Assembly: GCA_017520935.1 (NCBI GenBank)
Contig: JAFXEF010000046.1
Coordinates: 1 to 40,827, forward strand
DNA from: Bacteroidaceae bacterium
GTDB lineage: Bacteria; Bacteroidota; Bacteroidia; Bacteroidales; Bacteroidaceae
DNA: 40,827 bases
Reading direction: 5' to 3'
Positions 22,215 to 30,598 of this stretch are shown here, piece after piece (the stretch's first letter is position 1; every line of letters starts with the position of its first letter). The notes under the pieces were generated by a model. The model worked only from the letters and a program-made list of their open reading frames with translations. It made no database searches and was not told the DNA's origin. The position numbers and the translations under genes were made by a program.

Positions 22215-25054
22215 ATGAACTGTCTGGAGAACGGAAGGGAGCTTCCATCGAGGTCTACGGTGCCCGCGAGCATAACCTGAAAAACATCGATGCCACCATA
22301 CCTCATGGTTCGCTCACTGTGATTACGGGCTTGAGCGGAAGCGGTAAGTCGTCATTGGCGTTCGACACTCTCTTTGCCGAAGGACAACGCCGCTATATAG
22401 AGACTTTCTCAGCCTATGCCCGTAACTTCCTCGGTGGCATGCAGCGTCCCGATGTGGACAAGGTGACAGGCTTGTCGCCTGTCATCTCCATAGAGCAGAA
22501 GACCACCAACAAGAATCCGCGCTCTACCGTAGGTACCATCACCGAGGTGTACGACTACCTGCGCCTGCTCTTTGCCCGAGCCGGTGAGGCCTATTCCTAC
22601 AAGTCTGGCGAGAAGATGGTCAAGTATACCGAGGAGCAGATTATCGACCTTATATTAAAGGATTATAAGGGTATGCCCATCTTCATATTGGCTCCACTCG
22701 TCAAGGCTCGCAAGGGACACTACCGCGAGCTCTTTGAGCAGGTACGCCGCAAGGGGTTCCTTTATGTGAGAGTCGATGGTGAGGTGCGTGAGGTGATGCA
22801 TGGCATGCGCCTCGACCGCTACAAGAACCACGATATAGAGGTGGTGGTGGACAAGCTCGTCCCCGACGATAAGGACGACAAGCGCCTGCGCGAGAGCGTG
22901 GCGAGTGCTATGACACAGGGCGACGGACTCATCATGATCATGGACAAGAAGACCGGGGAAGTGCGCCACTACAGTAAGCGTCTCATGTGTCCCGTCACAG
23001 GTCTTTCCTATAAGGAGCCTGCTCCGCACAATTTTTCCTTCAATTCCCCACAGGGTGCCTGTCCCAAGTGTAAGGGACTGGGGCAGGTGACGCAGTTGGA
23101 TATCGACAAGCTCATCCCCGACAAGAGCCTCTCTATCTATAAAGGTGCTATCGTGCCGCTCGGCAACTACAAGAATACGCTCATTTTCCGTGAGATTGAG
23201 GCTCTGCTGGCCCGTTACGAATACACGCTCAAGACTCCCGTGGAGGAGATCGAAGAGAGCGTCCTCGAAGAGGTCTTCTACGGTTGCCCCGAGCGCATCA
23301 AGGTGAAGACCACCATTCTCGAGGAGTCCGAAATGTTTGTCTCCTACGACGGATTGGTCAAGTACTTTCTCAGCGAACACGATGTGGAGCCTACGGCGGC
23401 GCAACAGAAGTGGATAGATCAGTTTTCGGCCACCACCGTATGCCCCGAGTGTCACGGTGCGCGGCTCAACCGCGAGGCCCTGCACTACCGCATTCTCGAC
23501 AAGAACATCCACGAACTGGCTACGATGGATATCAGCGACCTCTACGAGTGGACCTCATCGGCAGTGTCGTGCCTCGAAGGTAACCAGCAGAAGATTGCTG
23601 TGGAGATACTCAAGGAGATCAATACCCGTCTGCGCTTTCTCCTCGATGTGGGACTCGATTACCTGTCGCTCTCGCGCTCTTCAATGACTCTTTCGGGTGG
23701 TGAGAGCCAGCGCATACGCCTTGCCACACAGATTGGCTCGCAGCTCGTCAACGTGCTGTATATCCTCGACGAACCCAGCATCGGACTCCATCAGCGCGAC
23801 AACCAGCGGCTCATCGACTCGCTCAAGTCGCTTCGCGATATAGGCAACACCGTCATCGTTGTCGAGCATGACAAGGATATGATGCTTGCTGCCGACCACG
23901 TCATCGATCTCGGCCCTTATGCCGGCCGTCGCGGTGGTGAGGTGGTGTTCATGGGTACGCCCGAAGAGATGTTGCGTACCCACACGCTCACCTCACAATA
24001 CCTCAATGGCGAGATGAAGATTGAGGTGCCTGCCGTGCGCCGCAAGGGTAACGGTCATGTGTTGCGTCTCACAGGAGCTACGGGTAATAACCTCAAAGGT
24101 GTCGATGTGGACTTCCCTCTCGGTACGCTCATCTGCGTCACGGGAGTCAGTGGCTCGGGCAAGTCGTCACTCATCAATGATACCCTGCAGCCCATCCTCT
24201 CCAAGCATTTCTACCGCTCCCTGCGTGAGCCGTTGCCCTATATCGCTATCGAGGGTCTTGAGCATATCGACAAGGTGGTGGGTGTAGACCAGTCGCCCTT
24301 AGGCCGTACGCCCCGCTCCAATCCTGCCACCTACACCGGTGTGTTCAGCGACATCCGCAGCCTCTTCGTCTCGCTTCCCGAGGCCAAGATACGCGGCTAC
24401 AAGCCCGGTCGCTTCTCCTTCAACGTCAGTGGGGGGCGATGTGAGGCGTGCGGTGGCAACGGGTACAAGAATGTGGAGATGAATTTCCTGCCCAACGTGC
24501 TCGTCCCCTGCGAGGTGTGTCAGGGCAAGCGCTACAACCACGAGACACTTGAGGTGCGTTTCAAGGGCAAGAGCATAGCCGATGTACTCGACATGACCAT
24601 CAACCGCGCCGTGGAGTTCTTCGAAAATGTACCTGCTATCTTGAACAAGATAAAGGTGCTGCAAGAGGTGGGTCTTGGCTACATCAAGTTAGGGCAGCCC
24701 TCCACTACTCTCTCGGGTGGTGAGAGCCAGCGTGTGAAGCTCGCCACCGAGCTCTCCAAACGCGACACGGGCAACACCTTGTATATATTGGACGAGCCAA
24801 CCACAGGGCTTCACTTCGAGGATATCCGCGTGTTGATGAACGTCCTACAGCGCCTCGTCGACAAGGGCAACACCGTCATCGTTATCGAACACAACCTCGA
24901 TGTCATCAAGATGGCCGACTACCTCATTGATATGGGACCCGAAGGAGGCCGGGGGGGAGGTCGTCTGCTCATGGCAGGTACCCCCGAGGAAATAGCTCGG
25001 TGCCCCGAGAGCTATACCGCGCGGTATCTCAAGGACTATCTACCTCTTCTCTAA
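22211..25054 (+). CDS. uvrA: excinuclease ABC subunit A
   Basis: UvrA is the damage-sensing ATPase that loads UvrB in nucleotide excision repair. The 947-residue protein has two ABC modules: Walker A GLSGSGKS (40-47) and GVSGSGKS (645-652), each with an LSGGESQR signature and an LDEP Walker B. Zinc modules include [26 protein letters not shown] and CEVCQGKRY. The first finger reads MCPVTG, so it lacks one Cys of the usual CxxC; I believe this is normal for Bacteroidetes UvrA. The start overlaps the preceding T9SS cargo gene by 4 nt. The 3' end overlaps a convergent glycosyltransferase gene by 15 nt, so no room remains for a terminator. Confidence 0.98.
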   Translation: MNELSGERKGASIEVYGAREHNLKNIDATIPHGSLTVITGLSGSGKSSLAFDTLFAEGQRRYIETFSAYARNFLGGMQRPDVDKVTGLSPVISIEQKTTNKNPRSTVGTITEVYDYLRLLFARAGEAYSYKSGEKMVKYTEEQIIDLILKDYKGMPIFILAPLVKARKGHYRELFEQVRRKGFLYVRVDGEVREVMHGMRLDRYKNHDIEVVVDKLVPDDKDDKRLRESVASAMTQGDGLIMIMDKKTGEVRHYSKRLMCPVTGLSYKEPAPHNFSFNSPQGACPKCKGLGQVTQLDIDKLIPDKSLSIYKGAIVPLGNYKNTLIFREIEALLARYEYTLKTPVEEIEESVLEEVFYGCPERIKVKTTILEESEMFVSYDGLVKYFLSEHDVEPTAAQQKWIDQFSATTVCPECHGARLNREALHYRILDKNIHELATMDISDLYEWTSSAVSCLEGNQQKIAVEILKEINTRLRFLLDVGLDYLSLSRSSMTLSGGESQRIRLATQIGSQLVNVLYILDEPSIGLHQRDNQRLIDSLKSLRDIGNTVIVVEHDKDMMLAADHVIDLGPYAGRRGGEVVFMGTPEEMLRTHTLTSQYLNGEMKIEVPAVRRKGNGHVLRLTGATGNNLKGVDVDFPLGTLICVTGVSGSGKSSLINDTLQPILSKHFYRSLREPLPYIAIEGLEHIDKVVGVDQSPLGRTPRSNPATYTGVFSDIRSLFVSLPEAKIRGYKPGRFSFNVSGGRCEACGGNGYKNVEMNFLPNVLVPCEVCQGKRYNHETLEVRFKGKSIADVLDMTINRAVEFFENVPAILNKIKVLQEVGLGYIKLGQPSTTLSGGESQRVKLATELSKRDTGNTLYILDEPTTGLHFEDIRVLMNVLQRLVDKGNTVIVIEHNLDVIKMADYLIDMGPEGGRGGGRLLMAGTPEEIARCPESYTARYLKDYLPLL

Positions 25055-26011
25055 TCTCCTCAGAATGTACCTCCCGGGGCTTCTCTGTGCCAGGAGGCGG
25101 AAGAGACGGTGTTTCCATGAGTATCGGGCTGGTGGGATAGGGTAGAGGTTGAGGCCGAGCAATTGCATGGCCGATTGATACCAGCGTTCTTTCCAGTCGG
25201 GTTCGCGTAGTGCACGGCGCAGGATGTCTACGGCAAGGAAGCGTATCTTGCGGGTGAGTCCGTCGTGGGGGGCGGCAGCTACCTCTCTCTCGAAATCTAT
25301 TAGGCTGCGTAGCACGATGAAGTAATTGCGGAAGAGCTCGTCAGTATGCTCTTGGCTACGGTTGTGTACGGTGGAGCCGGGGCGCTGATAGTAGGCGTAC
25401 ACTACGGCATCGGTAGTGGCCATGCGCCGGGCACGCCACACGAGTTTGGTGACGAACTCCTCGTCCTCTATATAGATGTTCCCGGTGAAGCGCAGGGGAG
25501 CTCCGTAGCGGGCGTCGTCGAGCAATGTGCGGCGGAAGAGTAGGGTACAACAACTGCCGAAGAGGTTGTGGTGGAGCATGTAGTTATCACCACTTCCTAC
25601 GAATTGAAAATTAGAACTTGAGAATCGGCTGGTATTGCCCTCCGGTTGGTCTCCTACCTCGCGGAATCCATAAGTGAGCAGGTCCAGCCCATTCTCCTCG
25701 GCGGCTTTCAGTACGGGGGCTACGGCGCCTGGGAAGAGATAGTCGTCGCCATCGACAAACTGCACCCATTCGCCTTGGGCATGATACAGGGCGAGGTTGC
25801 GTGCGGCACCTTGGCGGGCGTGCTTCTGTATGTATAGGGCAATGTGTGCTCTTTGGGCAAACTCATCCACGATATGCCCAGGGCTCACGGTGCTTTCATC
25901 GTCTACCACGATGATTTCATAGTCATCGATGCCTTGTGTCACGATGCTCTCAAGGCATCGGCGCAGGAGGCAGTCCTCCAGATTGTATGTGGTGACGATG
26001 AATGTTATCAT
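25040..26011 (-). CDS. family 2 glycosyltransferase (second of pair)
   Basis: This GT-A fold transferase of family GT2 adds a sugar from a nucleotide-sugar to an envelope glycan. The true start is the ATG at 26011 (MITFIVTTYNLEDCL), which overlaps the stop of the upstream GT2 gene as ATGA; the open frame runs further upstream only because of the neighbour's reading frame. The 323-residue product shows VVDDEST at about 36-42, the GAARNLAL motif, the DXD-type VDGDDYLFPG and an EDEEFV acidic motif as catalytic base region. The C-terminus is helical and basic. No membrane segment is evident, so it probably works at the inner face of the membrane. Donor and acceptor are unknown. Confidence 0.9.
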   Translation of the reverse strand: MITFIVTTYNLEDCLLRRCLESIVTQGIDDYEIIVVDDESTVSPGHIVDEFAQRAHIALYIQKHARQGAARNLALYHAQGEWVQFVDGDDYLFPGAVAPVLKAAEENGLDLLTYGFREVGDQPEGNTSRFSSSNFQFVGSGDNYMLHHNLFGSCCTLLFRRTLLDDARYGAPLRFTGNIYIEDEEFVTKLVWRARRMATTDAVVYAYYQRPGSTVHNRSQEHTDELFRNYFIVLRSLIDFEREVAAAPHDGLTRKIRFLAVDILRRALREPDWKERWYQSAMQLLGLNLYPIPPARYSWKHRLFRLLAQRSPGRYILRRLEKR

Positions 26012-26976
26012 GGCTGTAGCGGTTTGGTGAGGGCGATGTATGCACGGCAATAGGCCGATAGTCCCACTACGGGGAGTGGTAGCAACTTGACTCGTGTGGC
26101 AGCGTTGGGTGCGGCCTTGATAAGGGCCTTGTATGCAGGGTGGTGTCTCTCGGCCTCCTCGACAATGGCGGCATAGTCGCTTTGGTCGGCATCGGAGCAT
26201 CGGCCGAGGTCTATCAGTTGGTTGAGGCAGCTTATCCACAGGCGCATGGCTTCGGTGTACAGTGTGGCATCGTCTTTGATGGCGATGTATAGTCTGTGGT
26301 TGTTCTCGAAGAGTTGGCGCTGCTTGTCGTATCGGTAGCTCGTGGTGATGCTACCAGGATGCTTGATGTAGCGGTAGCATCCGTGGCTTGAGTAGTGTAT
26401 GCTACGGCATCGGCGCACGATATCGGGCATCACGGCCGTGTCTTCGTAGTAGGCACCGACGGGGAAGCAGGTGCCGCTCCATACCTCGGTGCGGTAAATC
26501 TTGTTCCAGGCATAGCAATGTGCGTATCCTTCGCGGCGTATCCAGTCGGCAAAGATGTCGGTGGCCTGTGTTTCGTTGGGGAAGCTCAGTCGGTAGGCCT
26601 GGGGACTATCGGCGTGAACCTCGACGGGGTATTCCAGCATATCTATCTCGGGATGGCAGGTGAGGTATTCCAGGTTCTCCTTCAGAGTGTGTTGGCATAG
26701 CTCGTCGTCAGAGTCCACGAAGGTGATGTATCTTCCCTTTGCCACTACGATCCCCGTGTTGCGAGCTGCGCTGAGGCCGCCATTGGCTTGGTGTATCACA
26801 CTGATACAGCTATGCTCCCTCTGCAACTCATCGCATAGTGCCCCGCTATGGTCGGTCGAGCCATCGTCTACGAGTATAAGCTCGTAGTCAGTCAGACCTT
26901 GCGCTATGATAGATTTTATGCATCGCTCAAGGTGCTTCTCTACATTATATACGGGTACGATGATGCTTAGGGTCAT
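26008..26976 (-). CDS. family 2 glycosyltransferase (first of pair)
   Basis: This 322-residue GT2 enzyme starts MTLSIIVPVYNVEKHLERC at the ATG at 26976. Upstream in-frame codons run through the promoter region and are rejected. Motifs: LVDDGSTD (about 36-43), NGGLSAARNTGI, FVDSDDEL as the DXD, and YYEDTAVMPD with the catalytic acid region. It is the first gene of a two-gene operon with a 4-nt stop-start overlap. The pair diverges from a flippase gene across about 170 bp. This arrangement suggests they build the glycan that the flippase exports. A -7 box TATCTTTG lies at 26997-27004 on the minus strand. Confidence 0.9.
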   Translation of the reverse strand: MTLSIIVPVYNVEKHLERCIKSIIAQGLTDYELILVDDGSTDHSGALCDELQREHSCISVIHQANGGLSAARNTGIVVAKGRYITFVDSDDELCQHTLKENLEYLTCHPEIDMLEYPVEVHADSPQAYRLSFPNETQATDIFADWIRREGYAHCYAWNKIYRTEVWSGTCFPVGAYYEDTAVMPDIVRRCRSIHYSSHGCYRYIKHPGSITTSYRYDKQRQLFENNHRLYIAIKDDATLYTEAMRLWISCLNQLIDLGRCSDADQSDYAAIVEEAERHHPAYKALIKAAPNAATRVKLLPLPVVGLSAYCRAYIALTKPLQP

Positions 26977-26996
26977 GGCCGGTATCTCAACTTTCG

Positions 26997-27004
26997 CAAA
27001 GATA
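26997..27004 (-). promoter_or_regulatory. -7 box for the GT2 pair
   Basis: CAAAGATA reads TATCTTTG on the minus strand, 20 nt before the GT2 start codon. The -33 region (TTTCG near 27024-27028) is a weak match. Confidence 0.6.
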
Positions 27005-27070
27005 CAGCAAAATTTCGCTAAATCGAAATTTTGCACTATTTTTAGCGACTGCATCGTAGAAAATAGGCTG

Positions 27071-27125
27071 CGCCTCGGGAAAATGCAAATAAATTTGCTT
27101 TTCCGCTCGGCTTGCACTATTTTTG
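27071..27125 (+). promoter_or_regulatory. flippase promoter with inverted-repeat element
   Basis: TTTG (27094-27097), a 20-nt spacer and TATTTTTG (27118-27125), with CTCGGCTTGCAC in the spacer. The -33 box lies in an inverted repeat: GGAAAATGCAAAT (27078-27090), AA, then ATTTGCTTTTCC (27093-27104), with one bulged base. CTCGG also occurs in the left shoulder at 27074-27078. Confidence 0.75.
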
Positions 27126-27149
27126 TGTTTTCTATAATGAACTACGCAC

Positions 27150-28661
27150 GTGAAGCAAGGGCAAGACAATACTACGGGCAAAGACTCGGGATACAACGGT
27201 ATCTTGAAGTACACGGGCATATTCGGTGGTGTCCAGGGGGTTGTCTGCCTGATTACCTTGCTCAAAGTGAGTATCGTGTCGCGCCTGCTTGGAAATGTGG
27301 GTGTGGGTATCCTTGATGTGTATAACCGCTCCATCGAGTTAGGCAAGAAAGCCACCGATCTGGGTATCTCCTATAGTGCCGTGCAGGCCATCTCTGAACG
27401 GCGTGGCGAGAGCGCGGGAGGCACCACGATGGAGTATGCCATCAAGGTAGTGCGCTCGTGGTCGCTTTGGCTGGCCATTTTCGGCACGTTGCTCTTTTGC
27501 CTGTCGGCTCCCTTGCTGAGCCGCTGGAGCTTCGATGGCAATGCTGCCTATATCACGATGTTTCGCCTGCTGTCACTCTCCGTAGGTTGTTCGGCCCTGA
27601 TGATGGGCGAGCTGGCCGTGCTCAAGGGCGGCCGTATGTTGGGTCGGGTGGCTTGGTATCAGTTGCTCAGTGCCGTGGTGATGCTTGCCGTGGTGGTTCC
27701 CTGCTACTATTTCTGGGGCTTTGGAGGTATCGTGCCGGGCTTGTTGCTCAGTGCCGTAGGCATGTTGGCTGTGGCCTGCTGGCACTCGTTCCGGGTGTTT
27801 CCCTATCGCGTGGCGCTTTTCTCCAGGCGTGTCATTGCCGACGGCTTGTATATCATCCGTCAGGGCATCAACTACACCATTGCCGGCCTCCTCAACTCGG
27901 GTGCCTACTATCTCGTGTCCATCTATCTGTTCACTCGGGGCAACGAGGGTGAGTTAGGTTGTTACTCATATGGCAATCTGCTGATATCCTATCTGAGCAT
28001 GCTCGTGTTTGCCGCGCTTGACAGCGAGTTCTTCTCTCGCCTTTCGGCGGTGAATAAGGACAGGCTGCAATCCAACCGCTTGGTCAACAGTCAGGTCGAG
28101 ATGCTTATGGTGCTCGTCACCCCACTTCTCGTCTGTTTTGCCGTTTGCCTGCCTCTGGTGCCCCGCTTGCTTATCGATGCCGAGTTTATGCCACTCGTCA
28201 CGATGGCCCAGTGGGGAGTGGTGAGCCTCTTCTTCAAGGCCCTGATGCTACCGCCTGCCTACCTCTCGCTCTCGAAGGGCGAGTCGCGCATCTTCCTCCT
28301 GCAGGAGGCACTCTCATACACCTTCATGGCTGTGGTGATGATAGGTGGTTTCAGGTATTATGGCCTCAAGGGCTTGGGTGTGGGCATTCTCCTGTCGGGG
28401 AGCTTCGACTGGCTATCCGTATGGCTCATCTCCGTGTTGCGCTACGGCTTCCGTTATAGTCGCCGTGTGTGGACATTGCTCTCCATGCAGTTCCCCATGT
28501 TGGTGGCCATGCTGCTTGTCTGCCTCCTTGCCGATGGCTGGGTATATGTGCTCTTGGGTGTGGTGGTGATGGCCTGGTCGGCGATGTTCTCCCTTCGCTT
28601 CCTGTACAGGAATACCGACCTCATCCATCGCCTGTTGGTAAAACTGAAAAGGAGGGGGTGA
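27150..28661 (+). CDS. oligosaccharide flippase (Wzx/MATE-like polysaccharide transporter)
   Basis: This integral inner-membrane protein flips lipid-linked oligosaccharide to the periplasmic face. The 503-residue protein has about 12-14 hydrophobic segments spread over its length and the family opening ILKYTGIFGGVQGVVCLITLLKVSIVSRLLG. The start is GTG at 27150 (MKQGQDNTTGKDSGYNG), 25 nt after the -7 box; the nearby ATG at 27137 is in another frame. The last residues are basic (KLKRRG), facing the cytosol. It diverges from two GT2 genes and is followed after 3 nt by an M23 peptidase gene. No Wzy polymerase or ligase is nearby, so the exported unit may be short or finished elsewhere. Confidence 0.88.
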   Translation: MKQGQDNTTGKDSGYNGILKYTGIFGGVQGVVCLITLLKVSIVSRLLGNVGVGILDVYNRSIELGKKATDLGISYSAVQAISERRGESAGGTTMEYAIKVVRSWSLWLAIFGTLLFCLSAPLLSRWSFDGNAAYITMFRLLSLSVGCSALMMGELAVLKGGRMLGRVAWYQLLSAVVMLAVVVPCYYFWGFGGIVPGLLLSAVGMLAVACWHSFRVFPYRVALFSRRVIADGLYIIRQGINYTIAGLLNSGAYYLVSIYLFTRGNEGELGCYSYGNLLISYLSMLVFAALDSEFFSRLSAVNKDRLQSNRLVNSQVEMLMVLVTPLLVCFAVCLPLVPRLLIDAEFMPLVTMAQWGVVSLFFKALMLPPAYLSLSKGESRIFLLQEALSYTFMAVVMIGGFRYYGLKGLGVGILLSGSFDWLSVWLISVLRYGFRYSRRVWTLLSMQFPMLVAMLLVCLLADGWVYVLLGVVVMAWSAMFSLRFLYRNTDLIHRLLVKLKRRG

Positions 28662-28664
28662 GCG

Positions 28665-30341
28665 ATGAAGCGTCTGTTCCTTATATGTATAATAGGTGTG
28701 TGGACCGGTGTGATGTCGCTGATGGCACAAGCCTCCCAGCCACATTTCGGCGTGCCGTTCGACTTTCCGCTCTACCTGAGCGGTAACTTCGGCGAATTGC
28801 GCTCCAACCACTTCCACGGCGGGCTCGATTTCAAGACGCAGGGCGTGGTGGGCAAGTCGCTCCTAGCCATTGCCGACGGTTACATCTCCAAGGTCACCGT
28901 CACGTCCGGCGGCTATGGCAATGCCCTCTACCTCACCCACGACAATGGCTACACCTCCGTGCATGGTCACCTCGACCGTTTCCTCCCTGAGATTGCCGAG
29001 TTAGTGCATAAGAAACAATACGACGAGCAAGCCTTTGCCGTCACCCTCGAGTTTGCTCCCGATGAGTTTCGCTTCCGCCAGGGCGAGGTGGTGGCCTATG
29101 CCGGCAATACCGGCTACTCCTTCGGCCCGCATCTGCACATGGAGATACGCGAGACCGCCACGAATGAGCCCATCGACCCGCTACAGTTCTACAAGGACAA
29201 GATAACGGACAACATCGCTCCGCGCGCCACTCGCATTATGGTATATGGATGCGTGAACACTTCGATTTCTCAGAGTTCTCTGAGTACTCCGATAACTCTG
29301 AGACCTCAACAACTGCGCGATACTCCTCTTCTCGCTTGGGGTCGCATCTCCACCGCCATCTCTGCCAACGACTATATGAACGGTACCCACAACAACTACG
29401 GTGTACGCTACGTGCGCCTCTATGTGGACGACCGCTTGGTGAGCAGCAGCGATGTGGGTCGCTTCTCTTTCGATGAGAACCGCCTCATCAACTCATGGAC
29501 CGACTATGCCGAGCAGCGCACTACGGGACGCTGGTATATGCGCGCCTCCATAGCCGAGAACAATGACTTGCGCATGCTACGTGCCGATGACAATCGCGGG
29601 TGGGTCATCATCGACGAGGAGCGCGACTACCACTTCCGCTACGAGCTGGAGGATCTCCATGGTAACCGCTCCACCTACCGCTTCGTGGTGCGTGGCAAGC
29701 GCATGGAGATACCTTCTCGCCTGCCCCGCTACCATTACCTCATGGATGCCTCGCGCGATAGCCGCTTCTATACCCAGGGATTCGAACTATGGATGCCCCA
29801 GGGCACACTGTTCGACGATGTGGAGCTGGACTATGCCGTGTTGCCCTCCGAGAGCGACCAGGCCGATATCTACCAGCTCGCTACCATGCGCATCCCTCTG
29901 CGCCGGGCAGCCGAGATCACCCTGCCTACCCACAAGGGCGAGTCTGTCGATGGCTCCAAGCTCTACGTGGCCCGTGTCGACGGCAAACGCCGTATCTATT
30001 GCGGAGGCACCTACCGGTATGGCCGCATCACGGCCAACGTCACCGAACTGGGCTCCTACACCGTATGTGCCGATACCGTAGCGCCCAGGATAACCCCCAT
30101 AGGCAGCACCTCGTGGCGCAAGCAGGGGAGGGTAGTGTGCCGCATCGCCGATGGCGAGACTGGCATCCGCGACTACCGCGGCACGATAGACGGCCGCTGG
30201 GTACTCTTCAAGTACAGCAGCAAGAATGCTCGCCTCACCTGCGACCTCCGCGCCGAAGGCATCGGCCCCGGCCGTCACCAGGTGGAGATCAGGGTGACCG
30301 ATATGAGGGGAAACGTGAGGGTGGTGAGCTTTGAGCTATGA
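28665..30341 (+). CDS. M23-family metallopeptidase (LytM domain) with large C-terminal region
   Basis: This secreted or periplasmic zinc endopeptidase presumably cleaves peptidoglycan cross-links. A signal peptide spans about 1-22 (MKRLFLICIIGVWTGVMSLMAQ). The LytM domain (about 28-180) has the zinc motif HGGLD (His 51, Asp 55) and HLH (156-158, with His 158 as ligand), plus SVHGHLDRF, so it looks active. Residues 190-558 are beta-rich repeats of unknown role. Residues about 202-213 are encoded by four 9-bp repeats (29269-29304). The last codons lie inside a heptamer array (from 30325). It is co-transcribed with the flippase gene at a 3-nt gap. Confidence 0.9.
   Translation: MKRLFLICIIGVWTGVMSLMAQASQPHFGVPFDFPLYLSGNFGELRSNHFHGGLDFKTQGVVGKSLLAIADGYISKVTVTSGGYGNALYLTHDNGYTSVHGHLDRFLPEIAELVHKKQYDEQAFAVTLEFAPDEFRFRQGEVVAYAGNTGYSFGPHLHMEIRETATNEPIDPLQFYKDKITDNIAPRATRIMVYGCVNTSISQSSLSTPITLRPQQLRDTPLLAWGRISTAISANDYMNGTHNNYGVRYVRLYVDDRLVSSSDVGRFSFDENRLINSWTDYAEQRTTGRWYMRASIAENNDLRMLRADDNRGWVIIDEERDYHFRYELEDLHGNRSTYRFVVRGKRMEIPSRLPRYHYLMDASRDSRFYTQGFELWMPQGTLFDDVELDYAVLPSESDQADIYQLATMRIPLRRAAEITLPTHKGESVDGSKLYVARVDGKRRIYCGGTYRYGRITANVTELGSYTVCADTVAPRITPIGSTSWRKQGRVVCRIADGETGIRDYRGTIDGRWVLFKYSSKNARLTCDLRAEGIGPGRHQVEIRVTDMRGNVRVVSFEL
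29269..29304 (+). repeat. in-frame 9-bp repeat inside the M23 gene
   Basis: Four units (CTCAGAGTT, CTCTGAGTA, CTCCGATAA, CTCTGAGAC) follow one another without gaps. Because each is three codons long, the reading frame is kept. The encoded stretch is Ser/Thr-rich (SQSSLSTPITLR). Confidence 0.7.
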
Positions 30342-30422
30342 GCTTTGAGCTATGAGCCTTGAGCTATGAGTCTTAAGCTTTGGGCCTTGAGCTATGGGCT
30401 TTGAGCTATGAGCTGTGAGCTG
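30325..30422. repeat. heptamer tandem array, 14 units of TGAGCTN
   Basis: Fourteen consecutive 7-bp units run without a gap. Most alternate TGAGCTT and TGAGCTA; the last two are TGAGCTG, and units 5, 7, 8, 9 and 11 carry one or two substitutions. The array begins within the final codons of the M23 gene, whose stop (30339-30341) is part of unit 3. Confidence 0.9.
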
Positions 30423-30548
30423 TGACTGATTGATTATTATCAGTGGTCGTCTGTAGCATCAGTGTCATCTGTGTGCCAAAAATGAAGAAATTGCGGTCGA
30501 TACTCAGGGACGGTGGATAAGAAATACCGTCGTGACGGATGTAAAGTC

Positions 30549-30569
30549 AAATCATAACAGTTATGATTT
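30549..30569. repeat. 21-bp palindrome
   Basis: AAATCATAAC and GTTATGATTT flank a single A. It lies 30 bp beyond the stop of the PagL-like gene on the minus strand. The one-base centre makes a hairpin poor, so a dimeric protein site is more likely. Confidence 0.6.
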
Positions 30570-30598
30570 ATGTTTACATAAGGGTGGTGAGGGGCGCT

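Noticed and set aside
22973..23110. UvrA first zinc finger with a missing Cys as a defect
   Set aside because: The MCPVTG form is, to my knowledge, usual in Bacteroidetes UvrA, and the rest of the protein is intact.
26012..26239. N-terminal extension of the second GT2 gene
   Set aside because: The 76 residues are an out-of-frame reading of the first GT2; the ATGA overlap gives a natural start.
26977..27117. N-terminal extension of the first GT2 gene
   Set aside because: It runs through both promoters and the inverted repeat; the family start is MTLSIIVPVYN.
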